A stretch of DNA of 64,000 nt from JAKAXS01 sp965279065 (GCA_965279065.1 OZ257134.1:2418001-2482000), one strand, 5' to 3'. Shown: positions 1-8,279, numbered from the stretch's first letter. Program-made: numbers and translations. The notes: a model not told the origin generated them from the letters alone.

Positions 1-255
1 GGCGTCGTGCCGCGGTCTCCACGAGGGGACCCCCGGCTGGTCGCCCATGCCACTATCGTGTTGAACCTTTAGGGCAGCTCAGGCATCCCAGCATGGATGC
101 CGGGCAGGATCTTGCTTGAGCATGCGGTTCGCGGCTCATGGAGCATTGTCTTGTTGCGAGGCGGCCGGCGATCACCGGACCAGCCCGCACGCACTCCACC
201 AAGCCAAAACCGGCTGTTTAAGGGAGGTGGAGCGCCCGCTGCTCTGCCAATCGTC

Positions 256-465
256 ATGTGTCGAGATACCAACGCCCCCCGCACCTGCACAGTGGTCGTC
301 AAGCTCAACGAGCGTACGCAGCTTGAGATCGCGACGTCAGTCCAACACGCGCTCGCCATCTTGGAGGGCAACAGCCCTTTTCAGGCACAACAGACCCGCG
401 TTTATAACCTCGATGGTCAATCCCTAACCGTGAAACAGCTTGAGGAGCTGCGGAACGGCCTGTGA
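256..465 (+). CDS. Hypothetical small protein
   Basis: A 69-residue protein is predicted from the ATG at 256; the frame stays open upstream to an ATG at 97, but the extra N-terminal part is low-complexity and looks non-coding. The kept part has a plausible alternation of hydrophobic and charged residues (TCTVVVKLNERTQLEIAT) suggesting a small beta/alpha fold. No family is recognised and no good ribosome-binding site lies in front of 256, so both the gene and its start are uncertain. The first 255 bases hold nothing else that can be named. Confidence 0.3.
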   Translation: MCRDTNAPRTCTVVVKLNERTQLEIATSVQHALAILEGNSPFQAQQTRVYNLDGQSLTVKQLEELRNGL

Positions 466-675
466 ATCTCTTTCGGATGAATTGCTATGGATCGATGCCT
501 GTCGCTCTCGCGAAATGCCTCAAAACGCGCGACACGGGGCGGAACGATCTCGCTTCACTCGAATTGTATTGATGAGAGTACGCACTCTCCTTCTGGATCA
601 CCTTGAGCCATCGAATTGCCAGCTGGCGATTCGGTGGCTTTTGATTCCAACCATTGCTAACAAAGGACGTGCAGA

Positions 676-819
676 ATGGAAGACGACAAGAAAAGCCCCA
701 TGCTCGATGAAAATCAGAAGCGGGAGCCGGACCGACTTGATGTCGAGAAAGAGGAGCAGGGCCAAGACGGTGTTGAGCAGGCGGAGGATGAGGTCGCGGA
801 GTCGGACGAACAGCGCTAA
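676..819 (+). CDS. Small highly charged acidic protein, 47 aa
   Basis: A short gene begins at an ATG preceded by AAAGGACG at a suitable distance. The product is almost entirely charged or polar (many Asp, Glu, Lys and Gln, no hydrophobic core) and is probably disordered. Such small acidic proteins are common in rhizobial genomes, often without known function. It stands just upstream of the H-NS-like gene and could be co-transcribed with it. No family is recognised. Confidence 0.5.
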   Translation: MEDDKKSPMLDENQKREPDRLDVEKEEQGQDGVEQAEDEVAESDEQR

Positions 820-863
820 GACGTGCCTTGAAGCACCTCGCCGCTAGGAGAGCCGTGTAACAA

Positions 864-1189
864 ATGGAAAACTAGGTATCGCCCGCATCAACATCGACGC
901 CCTCAGTTACAAGCAGCTCATCAGCCTGCATTCCGACATAGCGACGGCGATCGCTGCGCGTAAAGCCCAAGACGCCAGAGACCTAAAAGAGCACATGGCG
1001 GAGCTTGCCGGAGAAAGCGGATTTTCCCTTGAGGATCTGTTTGGCTCCCGTCGGAAATCAACCAAGGCCGCTGTAAAGTTTCGCAATCCGAAGAACGCAG
1101 CAGAGACCTGGGTGGGGAGGGGGCGAAAACCCCTATGGCTGGTTGCCGCCCTAAAAAAGGGCGCGAAAATGGAGAGTTTCGGGGTTTAG
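864..1189 (+). pseudogene. H-NS family nucleoid protein, N-terminal frame disrupted
   Basis: The C-terminal half carries the H-NS DNA-binding signature: a Lys-Phe-Arg-Asn-Pro-x-Asn segment followed by TWVGRGRKPLWL, matching the conserved T-W-x-G-R-G-R-x-P hook that inserts into the DNA minor groove. The frame remains open upstream to about 848 and encodes a typical H-NS oligomerisation helix (INIDALSYKQLISLHS...). The only ATG at the expected N-terminus (864) is out of frame and meets TAG after three codons. The first in-frame ATG is at 995 and would give 64 residues with no oligomerisation domain. The gene is either frameshifted by one base near 868-877, starts at a non-standard codon, or makes only the truncated form. 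Confidence 0.6.
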
Positions 1190-1383
1190 CGAAAGAGCGC
1201 TGATGCGCTGCTATGCGTTGCGGCTTAAGATCAGCGGGTCGATCGCACAGCGCCGGCACTCTAGTTATTGCACCAGTCTGTCCCTGCCGCAGTGGGCCGG
1301 TGTCAAACAAACGACAAAATGCTAGGACAAGTTCGTAACGTTCTGCAAAGGCACAAAAATAACAACGGCGTCCTTCCGGTCCC

Positions 1384-1830
1384 ATGAGCTTCCTACGAAG
1401 AGCTTTCCTGATTTTGCTGATCATTGCTGCTGCGCCCGCGATGGTGCTTGCTGCTATTCCGGTCAAGTACTGCAAGACGTCGATGGGACAGCATCACGCA
1501 TTGGAATTCGTGATTGATGGTGTCTCTCACGGCGGAAATCACGTAAGTCATCCTCATGGCGACGCTGTCTCCGCTGCCCATTTCGATGATCGTAGCGTCA
1601 CAGCGCTTGTCGAGAATGAAGCGTGCAACGACACCGCACTCATGCAGATAGCGCCGACGCCAAACACAGCGCTGCAATTTAGTGTTGTGCCTGCGCTCGC
1701 TAGGTCTACTTTCCTCGAGCTCCCGGTTGCGGAGCCCACCCCTGGCTTCGCCGCGCAAGTTTTTGACGCCGGTCGAATGCGAGCGGATCCGCGCATGGCG
1801 GCGCATCGGCTAATGGTCTTGCGCATTTAG
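1384..1830 (+). CDS. Exported His-rich protein, possible metal binder
   Basis: The 148-residue product starts with an arginine-containing n-region, a long hydrophobic stretch (residues 8-22) and an Ala-x-Ala-type cleavage site, so it is probably exported to the periplasm. The mature part has a histidine cluster (QHH, then SHGGNHVSHPHGD around residues 49-60) and two cysteines, a pattern suited to binding transition metals. It lies close to another exported metal-binding candidate and a CzcN-like methyltransferase, which supports a role in metal handling. No characterised family is recognised; this is inferred from composition and neighbourhood. Confidence 0.55.
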   Translation: MSFLRRAFLILLIIAAAPAMVLAAIPVKYCKTSMGQHHALEFVIDGVSHGGNHVSHPHGDAVSAAHFDDRSVTALVENEACNDTALMQIAPTPNTALQFSVVPALARSTFLELPVAEPTPGFAAQVFDAGRMRADPRMAAHRLMVLRI

Positions 1831-2096
1831 ACCGCTCCTTTGTGAGGGCCATGCTCGAGGCTTGCAACGCATTTGCACTGAGCCTCATGGACTCCCCCGT
1901 TCGGGGAATATTCGACGAGTTCGGCCTTCACGAGACGGCGCTCAGGCATCTTCGCAGCAAGGCTGCGATGACCTCATCCACTCGTCGCGACCCGGGCTGG
2001 CCCAACCGAGGCGGTATTCACCGCCTTGGCGGCAAGTACTACTGACGCAAGCGAACAACCAACAATTCAGTCTGACGCTATCTCAAGGAGACTAAC

Positions 2097-2345
2097 ATGC
2101 AGACCATCATCCGCCTCGCCGCAATGGCAATCATAAGTGTGGCGACCGTTCCAGCGTTCGCCGGCGAAGAGCACGGACATTGCTCCGGCGCGAACGTTTG
2201 TAAAGGCGACGCTGCCTGTGAAAAGCAGGGCCATAAAGAATTGACCAAGGACGAATGCTCGAAAATTGAAGGAGCAAAGTTCGAGGCCTCCACGCATGCC
2301 GGCGAAAAGCATAGCGACGGCAAGCACGATCACGACAAGAAGTGA
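2097..2345 (+). CDS. Small periplasmic Cys/His-rich protein, bufferin-like pattern
   Basis: An 82-residue precursor with a clear signal peptide (cut near AFA-GEE, residue 22) and strong Shine-Dalgarno sequence (AAGGAG, 6 nt before ATG). The mature protein has His-x-Cys then a series of cysteines with the local pattern CSGANVCKGDAACEK and a later lone cysteine, ending in a His/Asp/Lys-rich tail. Cys-x4-Asn/Val-Cys-Lys-Gly repeats like these occur in small periplasmic metal-sequestering peptides (DUF2282/bufferin-type metallophores), though no bufB/bufC maturation genes lie next to it. Copper, zinc or nickel buffering is an inference. Confidence 0.65.
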   Translation: MQTIIRLAAMAIISVATVPAFAGEEHGHCSGANVCKGDAACEKQGHKELTKDECSKIEGAKFEASTHAGEKHSDGKHDHDKK

Positions 2346-2446
2346 TCGCTGCGGGGAGGAGGTCATGTTGCTCCCCAGTTGAATGACCTCCTCCTACCCC
2401 TTTGTGCCGTCTGTCGAAAAGACCGGTATTGTCTGTGACCAAAACC

Positions 2447-3085
2447 ATGACGCTCGCTTATTCCCAGCCGCCGGAGCCGCTTCGCCGGGTCCAACTCAAG
2501 CGTCGCATCCTGCTGGCTGCGTTGATACTGGGTGCGGCATTCTTCCTGCCGTTCGTTTGTGCTGTTTGGCTTCACAGCTACCCTCTGTTTCATGCCCAGA
2601 TAGAACATGCCGGTATATTTCTCATCTTCGCCGCTATTTTTGGCCGTACGTGGTGCGCCCTTCACATCGGGGGCCTAAAGAAGTCAGCGATTGTTCAAAC
2701 GGGCCCGTACTCGCTTGTGCGAAACCCGCTGTACGTATTCACGGTTATTGGGGCAGCGGGCATAGGCGCGCAGACCAGCTCCTTGCTGGTGACGGCATTA
2801 AGCGCTGTCGTAACGGGAGCGGTATTCGCAGTCGTTGTACATAAGGAAGAGAGCTTTCTGTCGCAGAAGTTTGGCTGTGCCTATGAAGACTACAAGCGCC
2901 GTACACCGCGCTTTATTCCAAATTTCTCGGCCTATCAAAGCGTGCCTCAACTGACTATTCATATGCGCGTCGTACAGCGCACCTTCATCGAGTCCTGTTA
3001 TTTTCTAATCGCAATCCCGGGTTTCGACATGATCGGATTGGCTCAGGATGCAGGTTGGATTCCTGACCTTATCCATTTGCCTTAG
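2447..3085 (+). CDS. Isoprenylcysteine carboxyl methyltransferase family membrane protein (CzcN-like)
   Basis: An integral membrane protein of about 212 residues from the ATG at 2447 (a GTG at 2438 is also possible). It has hydrophobic segments near residues 20-40, 48-65, 95-125, and the ICMT/PEMT methyltransferase signature: G-P-Y-S-x-V-R-N-P-L-Y followed by EES...G..Y..Y...TPRFIP. Members bind S-adenosylmethionine at the membrane face. In alphaproteobacteria and betaproteobacteria this family often sits in heavy-metal resistance loci (CzcN). The two metal-binding candidates upstream fit that setting. The methylated substrate is unknown. Confidence 0.75.
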   Translation: MTLAYSQPPEPLRRVQLKRRILLAALILGAAFFLPFVCAVWLHSYPLFHAQIEHAGIFLIFAAIFGRTWCALHIGGLKKSAIVQTGPYSLVRNPLYVFTVIGAAGIGAQTSSLLVTALSAVVTGAVFAVVVHKEESFLSQKFGCAYEDYKRRTPRFIPNFSAYQSVPQLTIHMRVVQRTFIESCYFLIAIPGFDMIGLAQDAGWIPDLIHLP

Positions 3086-3151
3086 GCAATTGCCGCCCGG
3101 CCGTGACCCTGCTTTTTTCGAAGCATGACTGGTTTGATTATCGTACGTCAT

Positions 3152-3659
3152 TTAACCAACGCCGCTTTGGCGAGTGCGATCGCGTACCGACGGAGAGGAA
3201 ACTAGGCGGCCTGTGGAAGACTGTTCGCAGTGCCGCCTCAGGATGGCAAGCTCATTAGCCATCTCGACAGAGGACGCATAACCGCAGAATTTAGTCATCT
3301 TACAGAGCCTTCGCCAGACGGCCGGGTCCCATAGTACTGCTCGATCATGTATGAACCACTCGATCATCGTGCCAAACTGGGACCAGAAGGGTTTCCGTCA
3401 CGGATGGTCGCTGACGATGAATTTGGTCTTGGCGCCTTCATTGGGCGTACGTAGCTTCTGGTCGACAAGATATTCGAACAGCGCTTGCAAGTGCCGCCGG
3501 ATTGTCCACGGCCATTGCGCGCACTGCCGCAGAGCCTCTCATATCGAACTTGCCGAAGAGCACCTTCTCGATGTCAACATTCGGAAGCGTGCCGAAGAAG
3601 GGTTTACAATCGTGCCGCCAGCCCGGAGGATCTCCTCGAGCTTCCAGCCGCCCAAAAGG
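3152..3659 (-). pseudogene. Decayed gene of unknown function with frameshift and internal stop
   Basis: Read on the minus strand, two consecutive frames give protein-like sequence. One frame covers roughly 3659-3500 (KPFFGTLPNVDIEKVLFGKF...RAMAVDNPAAL). A second continues through LFEYLVDQKLRTPNEGAKTK, crosses an in-frame TGA at 3400-3398, and runs on through PFWSQFGTIEWFIHD and VWRRLCKMTKFCGYASSVEMANELAI to 3152. The switch of frame near 3500 and the stop suggest a broken gene of at least 165 residues. The family is not recognised. It lies just downstream of the unknown gene ending at 3754. Confidence 0.5.
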
Positions 3660-3753
3660 TTACTTCAAGACAAAAACTGCCCTGCCAAAACGTCTATCCT
3701 TCACACGTGGTCGCGAAGCTGCTAGGGCCGAACGCCTGGAGAAGCCTGCACAA

Positions 3754-4698
3754 TCAGCCCAGTTGCTTCGATGGTCGTGCCGCCACTGCGCGGATGGCGG
3801 CTTCCGTAAATGCTGCAGGAAGTGTTCCGCGCTTTTCCGCACTCTTGAGATAAGAAGGCAGTTTTTCGACCAGATAGACCTCCCGCATCCAGCGCCGGTA
3901 TTCGCCCAGCGCCGCATCCGGGTAACAGTGGGCCGGCTGCGGGTTCGTGACCGCCTGCGGAAAATAATCCGGGTAGCTGTGCGGATAGCGGATACGTTGG
4001 CCATATGCCATGTCGCCTGCCACGGCTTGCCAATGCGTCCCCCAGTGCTGGCCGACGCTGATGTCCGGCACAAACTCCGGCCCAAAGGCCGCGCCCTCGC
4101 GGATGAGCGTGACGATAAGGTCGGCGAGCTCCTTGAAGACGGAGAAGTATCCCGGTGGCACCGCGTCGTGGAGTATCGTCACCCGATCATGGAATTGCTG
4201 CCAGGCCATCGGCACGTAAGGCTCTGGCTTATAGCCGACCTCGAGGTAGATCATTTCGCGGAGCGAACGGGCGGCCAGCTTACGGAAATTTCTGAGTGCT
4301 TCGGGCTGGAGCTGGGCTCCGGCTTCGTAAGCGTAATATTCCAGGACCGCGAGGCAGACCGTGTCAGGGTAGGCGTAAACGGTCCGTCCCTGATGGGTGA
4401 TGTTGATGTGGGCAGCCGCCATTTCGGTTCCGGACTCACTCATCAGCCGCTTGATCGTCAAGATGCGCGGTTTGACGTGCGGGGCGGCCCAATCTGAACT
4501 GATGGTGCCGATGTGGGCGTTCTGGACCCCGCAGAGCTTGGCGAGGCCGCGCTGCGTCAGGAAGGGTGTGCCATCGGAAAGCACGCCCATTCCGACGCCA
4601 CCGACGTCGCGTTCTCGTTCGATCGTAAGGGGGAGGACGCCTTGGTGATGGTCAACGCGGACCATGCTTTGCGGGACGTGCGTGATCTTTTTGCGCAT
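3754..4698 (-). CDS. Unknown 314-aa protein with N-terminal HTH-like segment
   Basis: The start at 4698 (ATG, MRKKITHVPQ) is preferred over an upstream TTG at 4749. Residues about 35-60 read DGTPFLTQRGLAKLCGVQ, the L-A-x-x-x-G-V core of a helix-turn-helix or KilA-N-like DNA-binding unit. A central portion (YAYPDTVCLAVLEYYAY) and a long Trp/Tyr/Pro-rich C-terminal half (QHWGTHWQ..., PHSYPDYFPQA) follow. This arrangement is seen in phage-type regulatory or exclusion proteins, but the family is not identified. The gene is isolated, with a decayed gene downstream. Confidence 0.6.
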   Translation of the reverse strand: MRKKITHVPQSMVRVDHHQGVLPLTIERERDVGGVGMGVLSDGTPFLTQRGLAKLCGVQNAHIGTISSDWAAPHVKPRILTIKRLMSESGTEMAAAHINITHQGRTVYAYPDTVCLAVLEYYAYEAGAQLQPEALRNFRKLAARSLREMIYLEVGYKPEPYVPMAWQQFHDRVTILHDAVPPGYFSVFKELADLIVTLIREGAAFGPEFVPDISVGQHWGTHWQAVAGDMAYGQRIRYPHSYPDYFPQAVTNPQPAHCYPDAALGEYRRWMREVYLVEKLPSYLKSAEKRGTLPAAFTEAAIRAVAARPSKQLG

Positions 4699-4797
4699 GA
4701 ACGGGTTCCGGTCAGTACGCGAGCACAGGAGAATCGGTTGGAAGCGCAATTATAAATTGCTTCGCGCGATTGGCCTGTCAAAGACCTGTGGATAACC

Positions 4798-5037
4798 CTA
4801 GTCGACCCCGCACGTGGGGCAGGAATGGCGCAGCGGTTGTAGCTCGTCGGCTGGACAGTCGCACCACTCGGCAGGAGCGGCGCAACCGGTGCACAAGGCA
4901 GAGCTTCCGACGCAGTCCTGGCAAACGCCTTGGTTCATAACAACGGTCTGGTGCGATTCGGGATAGCGAGCAACACTCATCTTGGTTGGTGAGATGCTGA
5001 GGTCGGGATATCTATCCCTCGCTTGTGCCAAGACCAC
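4798..5037 (-). CDS. Cys-rich small protein, probable zinc ribbon
   Basis: A 79-residue protein whose second half contains seven cysteines: CQDC, C-x2-C (CTGC), CDC and CPTC near the end. These spaced Cys-x2-Cys pairs look like zinc-binding knuckles. Its start overlaps the end of the gene transcribed ahead of it (5012-5365) by 26 bp, suggesting translational coupling in a two-gene operon. No named family is recognised. Confidence 0.5.
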   Translation of the reverse strand: MVLAQARDRYPDLSISPTKMSVARYPESHQTVVMNQGVCQDCVGSSALCTGCAAPAEWCDCPADELQPLRHSCPTCGVD

Positions 5038-5365
5038 CGCCGTCGCGGGGAACCTTATATCCGTGGCGATCCAACAAGATCTTGGACAAGCGGCCGGTTA
5101 CCTTTGACTGAAGCAATATCGGGTAGCCAACGAGGTCAGAAGGCAGCGGTTCGCTAAAAAACGCCTGCTCGCGCGAATTCATAAATGGCTTGGCTTTGAG
5201 GATCATGGCGTCAAGACCGTCCTGGGTCAGGTCGCCACCGGATTCCAGACTTTCCCATATCTGCACAAGCTCGAAGTAGTTGTGCTGGGCTTCGGGATCT
5301 CGAGGCAGCTTGGCAAGTCTGCCGTCGTAAGCGGTATCACGGAGTGCCATGCAGAGTACTCCCAT
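5012..5365 (-). CDS. Hypothetical protein, 117 aa
   Basis: First gene of a two-gene minus-strand operon. The product is soluble, with alternating helices (FELVQIWESLESGGDLTQDGLDAMILKAKPFM...) and no recognised motif. An internal methionine at codon 6 (MALRDTAYDG) could be the real start. It overlaps the downstream zinc-ribbon candidate. Function cannot be assigned from sequence or context. Confidence 0.5.
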   Translation of the reverse strand: MGVLCMALRDTAYDGRLAKLPRDPEAQHNYFELVQIWESLESGGDLTQDGLDAMILKAKPFMNSREQAFFSEPLPSDLVGYPILLQSKVTGRLSKILLDRHGYKVPRDGGGLGTSEG

Positions 5366-5480
5366 CTGTCGCGTGAGGCCTTGTAATGGCGCCTGCAGGG
5401 CGACGCAAGAGCAAGCGCAGCCACGCTTACACCACCGTTAGCCTAGAGAACTCTCGAACAATGAAAGTTGCGGAGCCTCT

Positions 5481-5987
5481 ATGAAACCCCTCATCCTCGT
5501 CGCGGCCCTTCTTCTCGTTGCTTCATCAGCTGCGGCCATGCGCGTAGACAACACAAAAGCGACCAAGCCGTACTTCGACAGCGCTTCTACCAAAACGATC
5601 ACGCTGCATGAGCGCCCGTCTGCATCATCCGATGCGACCTGGACCCTGCAGCGGGAAGGTGTTCCTCTCGAAGTGATTGGAGAGGTCAATGGTTGGCGCC
5701 TGGTGCGTCATGCCGACGGTGTAGAAGGCTGGATACCTGCATCCATTCTTACCGGTCGCCGGAACGCCCTGACCCTGCCTTTGACTGACCGCGCCACCAA
5801 GCCAACTTACGAATTAACGGCCAGCGTTACCGGAACCCGTCTCGTCGCACTGGTCGAAGCCGGCAATGTCGGAACATTGCGAAGCTGCGACGGCAACAGC
5901 TGCATCGTGAGATTTGGCAGGTACGAAGGCCATCTGCCCCAGCACCTGCTTTGGGGTGTCTATCCGGGCGAGGTTGTCTCACGGTGA
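5481..5987 (+). CDS. Exported SH3 domain protein
   Basis: A 168-residue protein beginning with a signal peptide (hydrophobic residues 4-18, cut after Ala-Ala-Ala). Residues about 40-90 form a bacterial SH3 module: TLHERPSASSDATWTLQREGVPLEVIGEVNGWRLVRHADGVEGWIPASIL, with the classic V-x-G-W-x-x-V and G-W-I/V strands. A second related unit covers residues 105-165 (GTRLVALVEAGNVGTLRSCDGNSCIVRFGRYEGHLPQHLLWGVYPGE). Such DUF1058/SH3 proteins are periplasmic in rhizobia and may bind peptidoglycan or peptides. ATG is preceded by GGAGCC. Confidence 0.8.
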   Translation: MKPLILVAALLLVASSAAAMRVDNTKATKPYFDSASTKTITLHERPSASSDATWTLQREGVPLEVIGEVNGWRLVRHADGVEGWIPASILTGRRNALTLPLTDRATKPTYELTASVTGTRLVALVEAGNVGTLRSCDGNSCIVRFGRYEGHLPQHLLWGVYPGEVVSR

Positions 5988-6020
5988 TGGAGTAAACTAC
6001 GAGCAGTCCAGCCTGCACGC

Positions 6021-6236
6021 TCAATCTCCGCAGACGTCACCGGCACTTGTTTCGAACGCACCGGCGGGGCACTGCTCAACCGCCTCGTCAAAGCTGCCGC
6101 CGCGCCAAGATACGGTGGTGGCGAACCACCCGGCTCTCAAGCTCACGCCGACGACCATGACCCCGCAGCGTCGGCAGCGGTATTCCAGGTTGCACGTTGT
6201 GCGGCCCGGCATCAGGCGGACGGAGTATTCAGTCAC
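6021..6236 (-). CDS. Hypothetical small protein downstream of DNA ligase
   Basis: A 71-residue protein with two close cysteines (CRRCGVMVVGVSL) and two later ones, compatible with a small zinc-binding domain. Its start overlaps the end of the ligase gene by 8 bp, which is the main argument that it is real and translated with it. No family is recognised. Confidence 0.4.
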   Translation of the reverse strand: MTEYSVRLMPGRTTCNLEYRCRRCGVMVVGVSLRAGWFATTVSWRGGSFDEAVEQCPAGAFETSAGDVCGD

Positions 6237-6912
6237 GGGCGAAGAGGTCCTTTCGCCAGCGGTTGGCCGTTCTCCACGTTTGTGTTTTGACCTTTACCCA
6301 CTGCGGGTTTTTCCCTGGCCGGTAAGCTTGGTCAGCACGTTTGGAGACAATGCCTTCCAGACCACTGTTCTCCGCAACTGCCAAGAGCCGCGCACCATCC
6401 ACAAAGCTTTCGGAGAAGCGCAACCTGCAAGACGCCGCCGCAGCGACCAAAGATTCCAGGCGCCGACGACGCGCCAATAGCGGTCGCGCGCGAATGGACT
6501 CGCCGTTGATATCCAAGAGGTCGAAGGCCCAGACGCAAATGTCCGGGTTGTTGCGCTTGACCAGGCCCACGAAGTCCGGCGTGCCGTTGGCTGCGCATGC
6601 CACCAGCTCTGCATCAATCACCAGAGACCTGCGGGGCAAGTTGAGCAACATCTGATGGATGAGGGGATATCTTGAGGTGAGGTCATGCCCGTTACGCGAA
6701 TAGATCACCGCCTCGCGGCCGCGTTTGTGGAGCTGCACCCGGAAGCCGTCGAACTTCAGCTCATGGGACCACAGCTCACCCGCCGGCGGTGTTGTCCGCA
6801 GCACCGGCAGGGAAGGGGAGACGAAGGGGTTACGCATCAACATGGAACCGTCCATCCCGCGACAGCGCGGCAAGATTTTGACGGACAGCGCCGAGTGTTC
6901 CTGAACTGACAC
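6229..6912 (-). CDS. ATP-dependent DNA ligase, adenylation domain only (LigD ligase-like)
   Basis: A 227-residue protein matching the nucleotidyltransferase domain of ATP-dependent DNA ligases. The active-site lysine lies in motif I, ELKFDGFR (Lys53). The protein also has the motif III region VWAFDLLDINGE, motif IV EGIVSKR and motif V WVKVKTQ, so the adenylation chemistry appears intact. It ends soon after motif V and so lacks the C-terminal OB-fold found in LigD-type and other complete ligases. Related stand-alone genes occur in rhizobia together with Ku and LigD for end joining; none is next to it here. It could be a minimal ligase or a truncated copy. Confidence 0.8.
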   Translation of the reverse strand: MSVQEHSALSVKILPRCRGMDGSMLMRNPFVSPSLPVLRTTPPAGELWSHELKFDGFRVQLHKRGREAVIYSRNGHDLTSRYPLIHQMLLNLPRRSLVIDAELVACAANGTPDFVGLVKRNNPDICVWAFDLLDINGESIRARPLLARRRRLESLVAAAASCRLRFSESFVDGARLLAVAENSGLEGIVSKRADQAYRPGKNPQWVKVKTQTWRTANRWRKDLFARD

Positions 6913-6997
6913 GCCACCACAGGAACGGCAGGCCCGGCGTTGCGAGCGAACTTATCCGGGGGTTAGGCTGTCGTATTGGATTTAGCCCTTTGGAGTA

Positions 6998-8131
6998 ATG
7001 GTCATTACGAACGATCCCGCGCTCTCCGCTGCCATGGCCGAAAATGAAAAGACGGACCGCCGTTTCGACCGCGTCCGTGAAGCTCCGGAGGACGCTCGCA
7101 CCTTGATCGACGCCCATAGGCGCGCGTTCCGGGGCTTGGCCAAGGTCTATATATTAACGCGGACTAGCGGGACGTCGGACGCCCGCCGCGCGAGGTCTGA
7201 AGCCAGGCGCCTGTTTATCCGGTGCGCTGCGGCGACGCTCCAGCAGCAGTTGGTCGGCGGCAAGGTCGTTCCGACCGTCGTCGTCCCTGCGCGCGCCCAG
7301 GATGCGCTCGATATCTTCCTGGTTGATGCGCCGGAGGACCCCTTGGGCGGAGTGGCCGATGTGCTTTATCAATGCATTCCGCCGGTCGTTACCACAGGCA
7401 ACATCCTGGTTGGTGAAGTTGTTGGCCTGCACCGGGAAGGCGTATCCGTCCATGTCCACGGCGTCCCGGTATTGGTGCCCTGGGAACTGGCGCCTGGGTT
7501 CATCGGGACGAATATTCCCGAGTATGGCACGGCGCTGTTCGAGCGCACCAAAACCGACCTGATGGGGCGCAAGGTCTTCGTCGGCATGACCAGCGGCGGG
7601 CTCCGCCAAGAGCTGACGAAGGTCCACGGTGAGAAAATTATCGGGAATTACGCCGCCATCGGCAGTTGCCGGGGAACGCGCTATCTCGGCACCGTCCTTA
7701 ACCTTGTGTTCTTTCCAAATGTCGTTCGGTTCGGCGAGGAGCAGAATATCTGGGTCGGCGCGAGCTCGAGCCTGTGCGTGGTGCAGCTCGGCGAGTTCAC
7801 GGCAACAAAGATGCTGGAAGGCGGCCTGACGAAGTTTCTCAAGCCGCATCTGAACATCAACCGATTCGCAATCGTGCTGCAGAACGACATGCTCTCGGGG
7901 TTCAAGCAGGTCGAATGGGAAGCGCGCCGCTTCGTCAGGACCATGCTTGACGAGGCGACCATCACCGCCATCACGGACACGGCCGTGCACATTGTCGTTC
8001 CTGATGACGTTCCCTTGGAAAAAGTGAGATCTGCCACGTCGATGTTTAGGAAAGTTATGGGCAAACGCGGCGTGGAGCCGGTGATCATTCGGCATGGGCA
8101 AGCCCACAGCTACAGCGAAACGTTGTCCTAG
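6998..8131 (+). CDS. Unknown 377-aa protein, possible S1-like barrel
   Basis: A full-length, soluble protein of unknown function. Residues about 135-165 (GNILVGEVVGLHREGVSVHVHGVPVLVPWELA) resemble a five-stranded S1/OB barrel strand pattern, and the last third (EWEARRFVRTMLDEATITAITDTAVHIVVPDDVPLEKV) alternates helix and strand like a small alpha/beta nucleic-acid-binding unit. These are guesses from pattern only. It lies just upstream of the LexA-controlled umuDC operon, in the same direction, 148 bp before umuD; a separate LexA box stands between them. It may belong to phage or plasmid DNA metabolism. Confidence 0.65.
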   Translation: MVITNDPALSAAMAENEKTDRRFDRVREAPEDARTLIDAHRRAFRGLAKVYILTRTSGTSDARRARSEARRLFIRCAAATLQQQLVGGKVVPTVVVPARAQDALDIFLVDAPEDPLGGVADVLYQCIPPVVTTGNILVGEVVGLHREGVSVHVHGVPVLVPWELAPGFIGTNIPEYGTALFERTKTDLMGRKVFVGMTSGGLRQELTKVHGEKIIGNYAAIGSCRGTRYLGTVLNLVFFPNVVRFGEEQNIWVGASSSLCVVQLGEFTATKMLEGGLTKFLKPHLNINRFAIVLQNDMLSGFKQVEWEARRFVRTMLDEATITAITDTAVHIVVPDDVPLEKVRSATSMFRKVMGKRGVEPVIIRHGQAHSYSETLS

Positions 8132-8236
8132 CCCTGCAGCTCTAAGCGCTTCGGCTACCGTACAAATGGCTACCTGCATCGTTTCCGCCTGCAACCCACT
8201 GAAATGTCGTCTCGCCCTTGACGAATCCCCCGCCGT

Positions 8237-8251
8237 GAACGAATAGTGAAC
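8237..8251 (+). promoter_or_regulatory. LexA operator (SOS box) of umuDC
   Basis: GAAC-N7-GAAC, the complement of the GTTC-N7-GTTC direct repeat bound by alphaproteobacterial LexA. It sits 28 bp upstream of the umuD ATG, a position that would block transcription initiation. This predicts damage-inducible expression of the two translesion genes and supports an alphaproteobacterial host. Confidence 0.7.
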
Positions 8252-8279
8252 AGCAATCAACCAGCGGGGGCTGTAATCT

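Noticed and set aside
1842..2095. Two overlapping small frames between the His-rich protein and the Cys/His-rich protein
   Set aside because: Low-complexity, no ribosome-binding site and they disagree in frame; probably leader of the downstream gene.
3502..4497. 331-codon plus-strand frame
   Set aside because: Antisense to the unknown minus-strand gene that has the HTH-like segment and to the pseudogene; Arg-rich, no motif.
7154..8260. 368-codon minus-strand frame opposite the 377-aa gene
   Set aside because: Composition is typical of an antisense frame (many Arg, Asp, Ala) and it runs through the umuDC operator; the plus-strand frame has better features.
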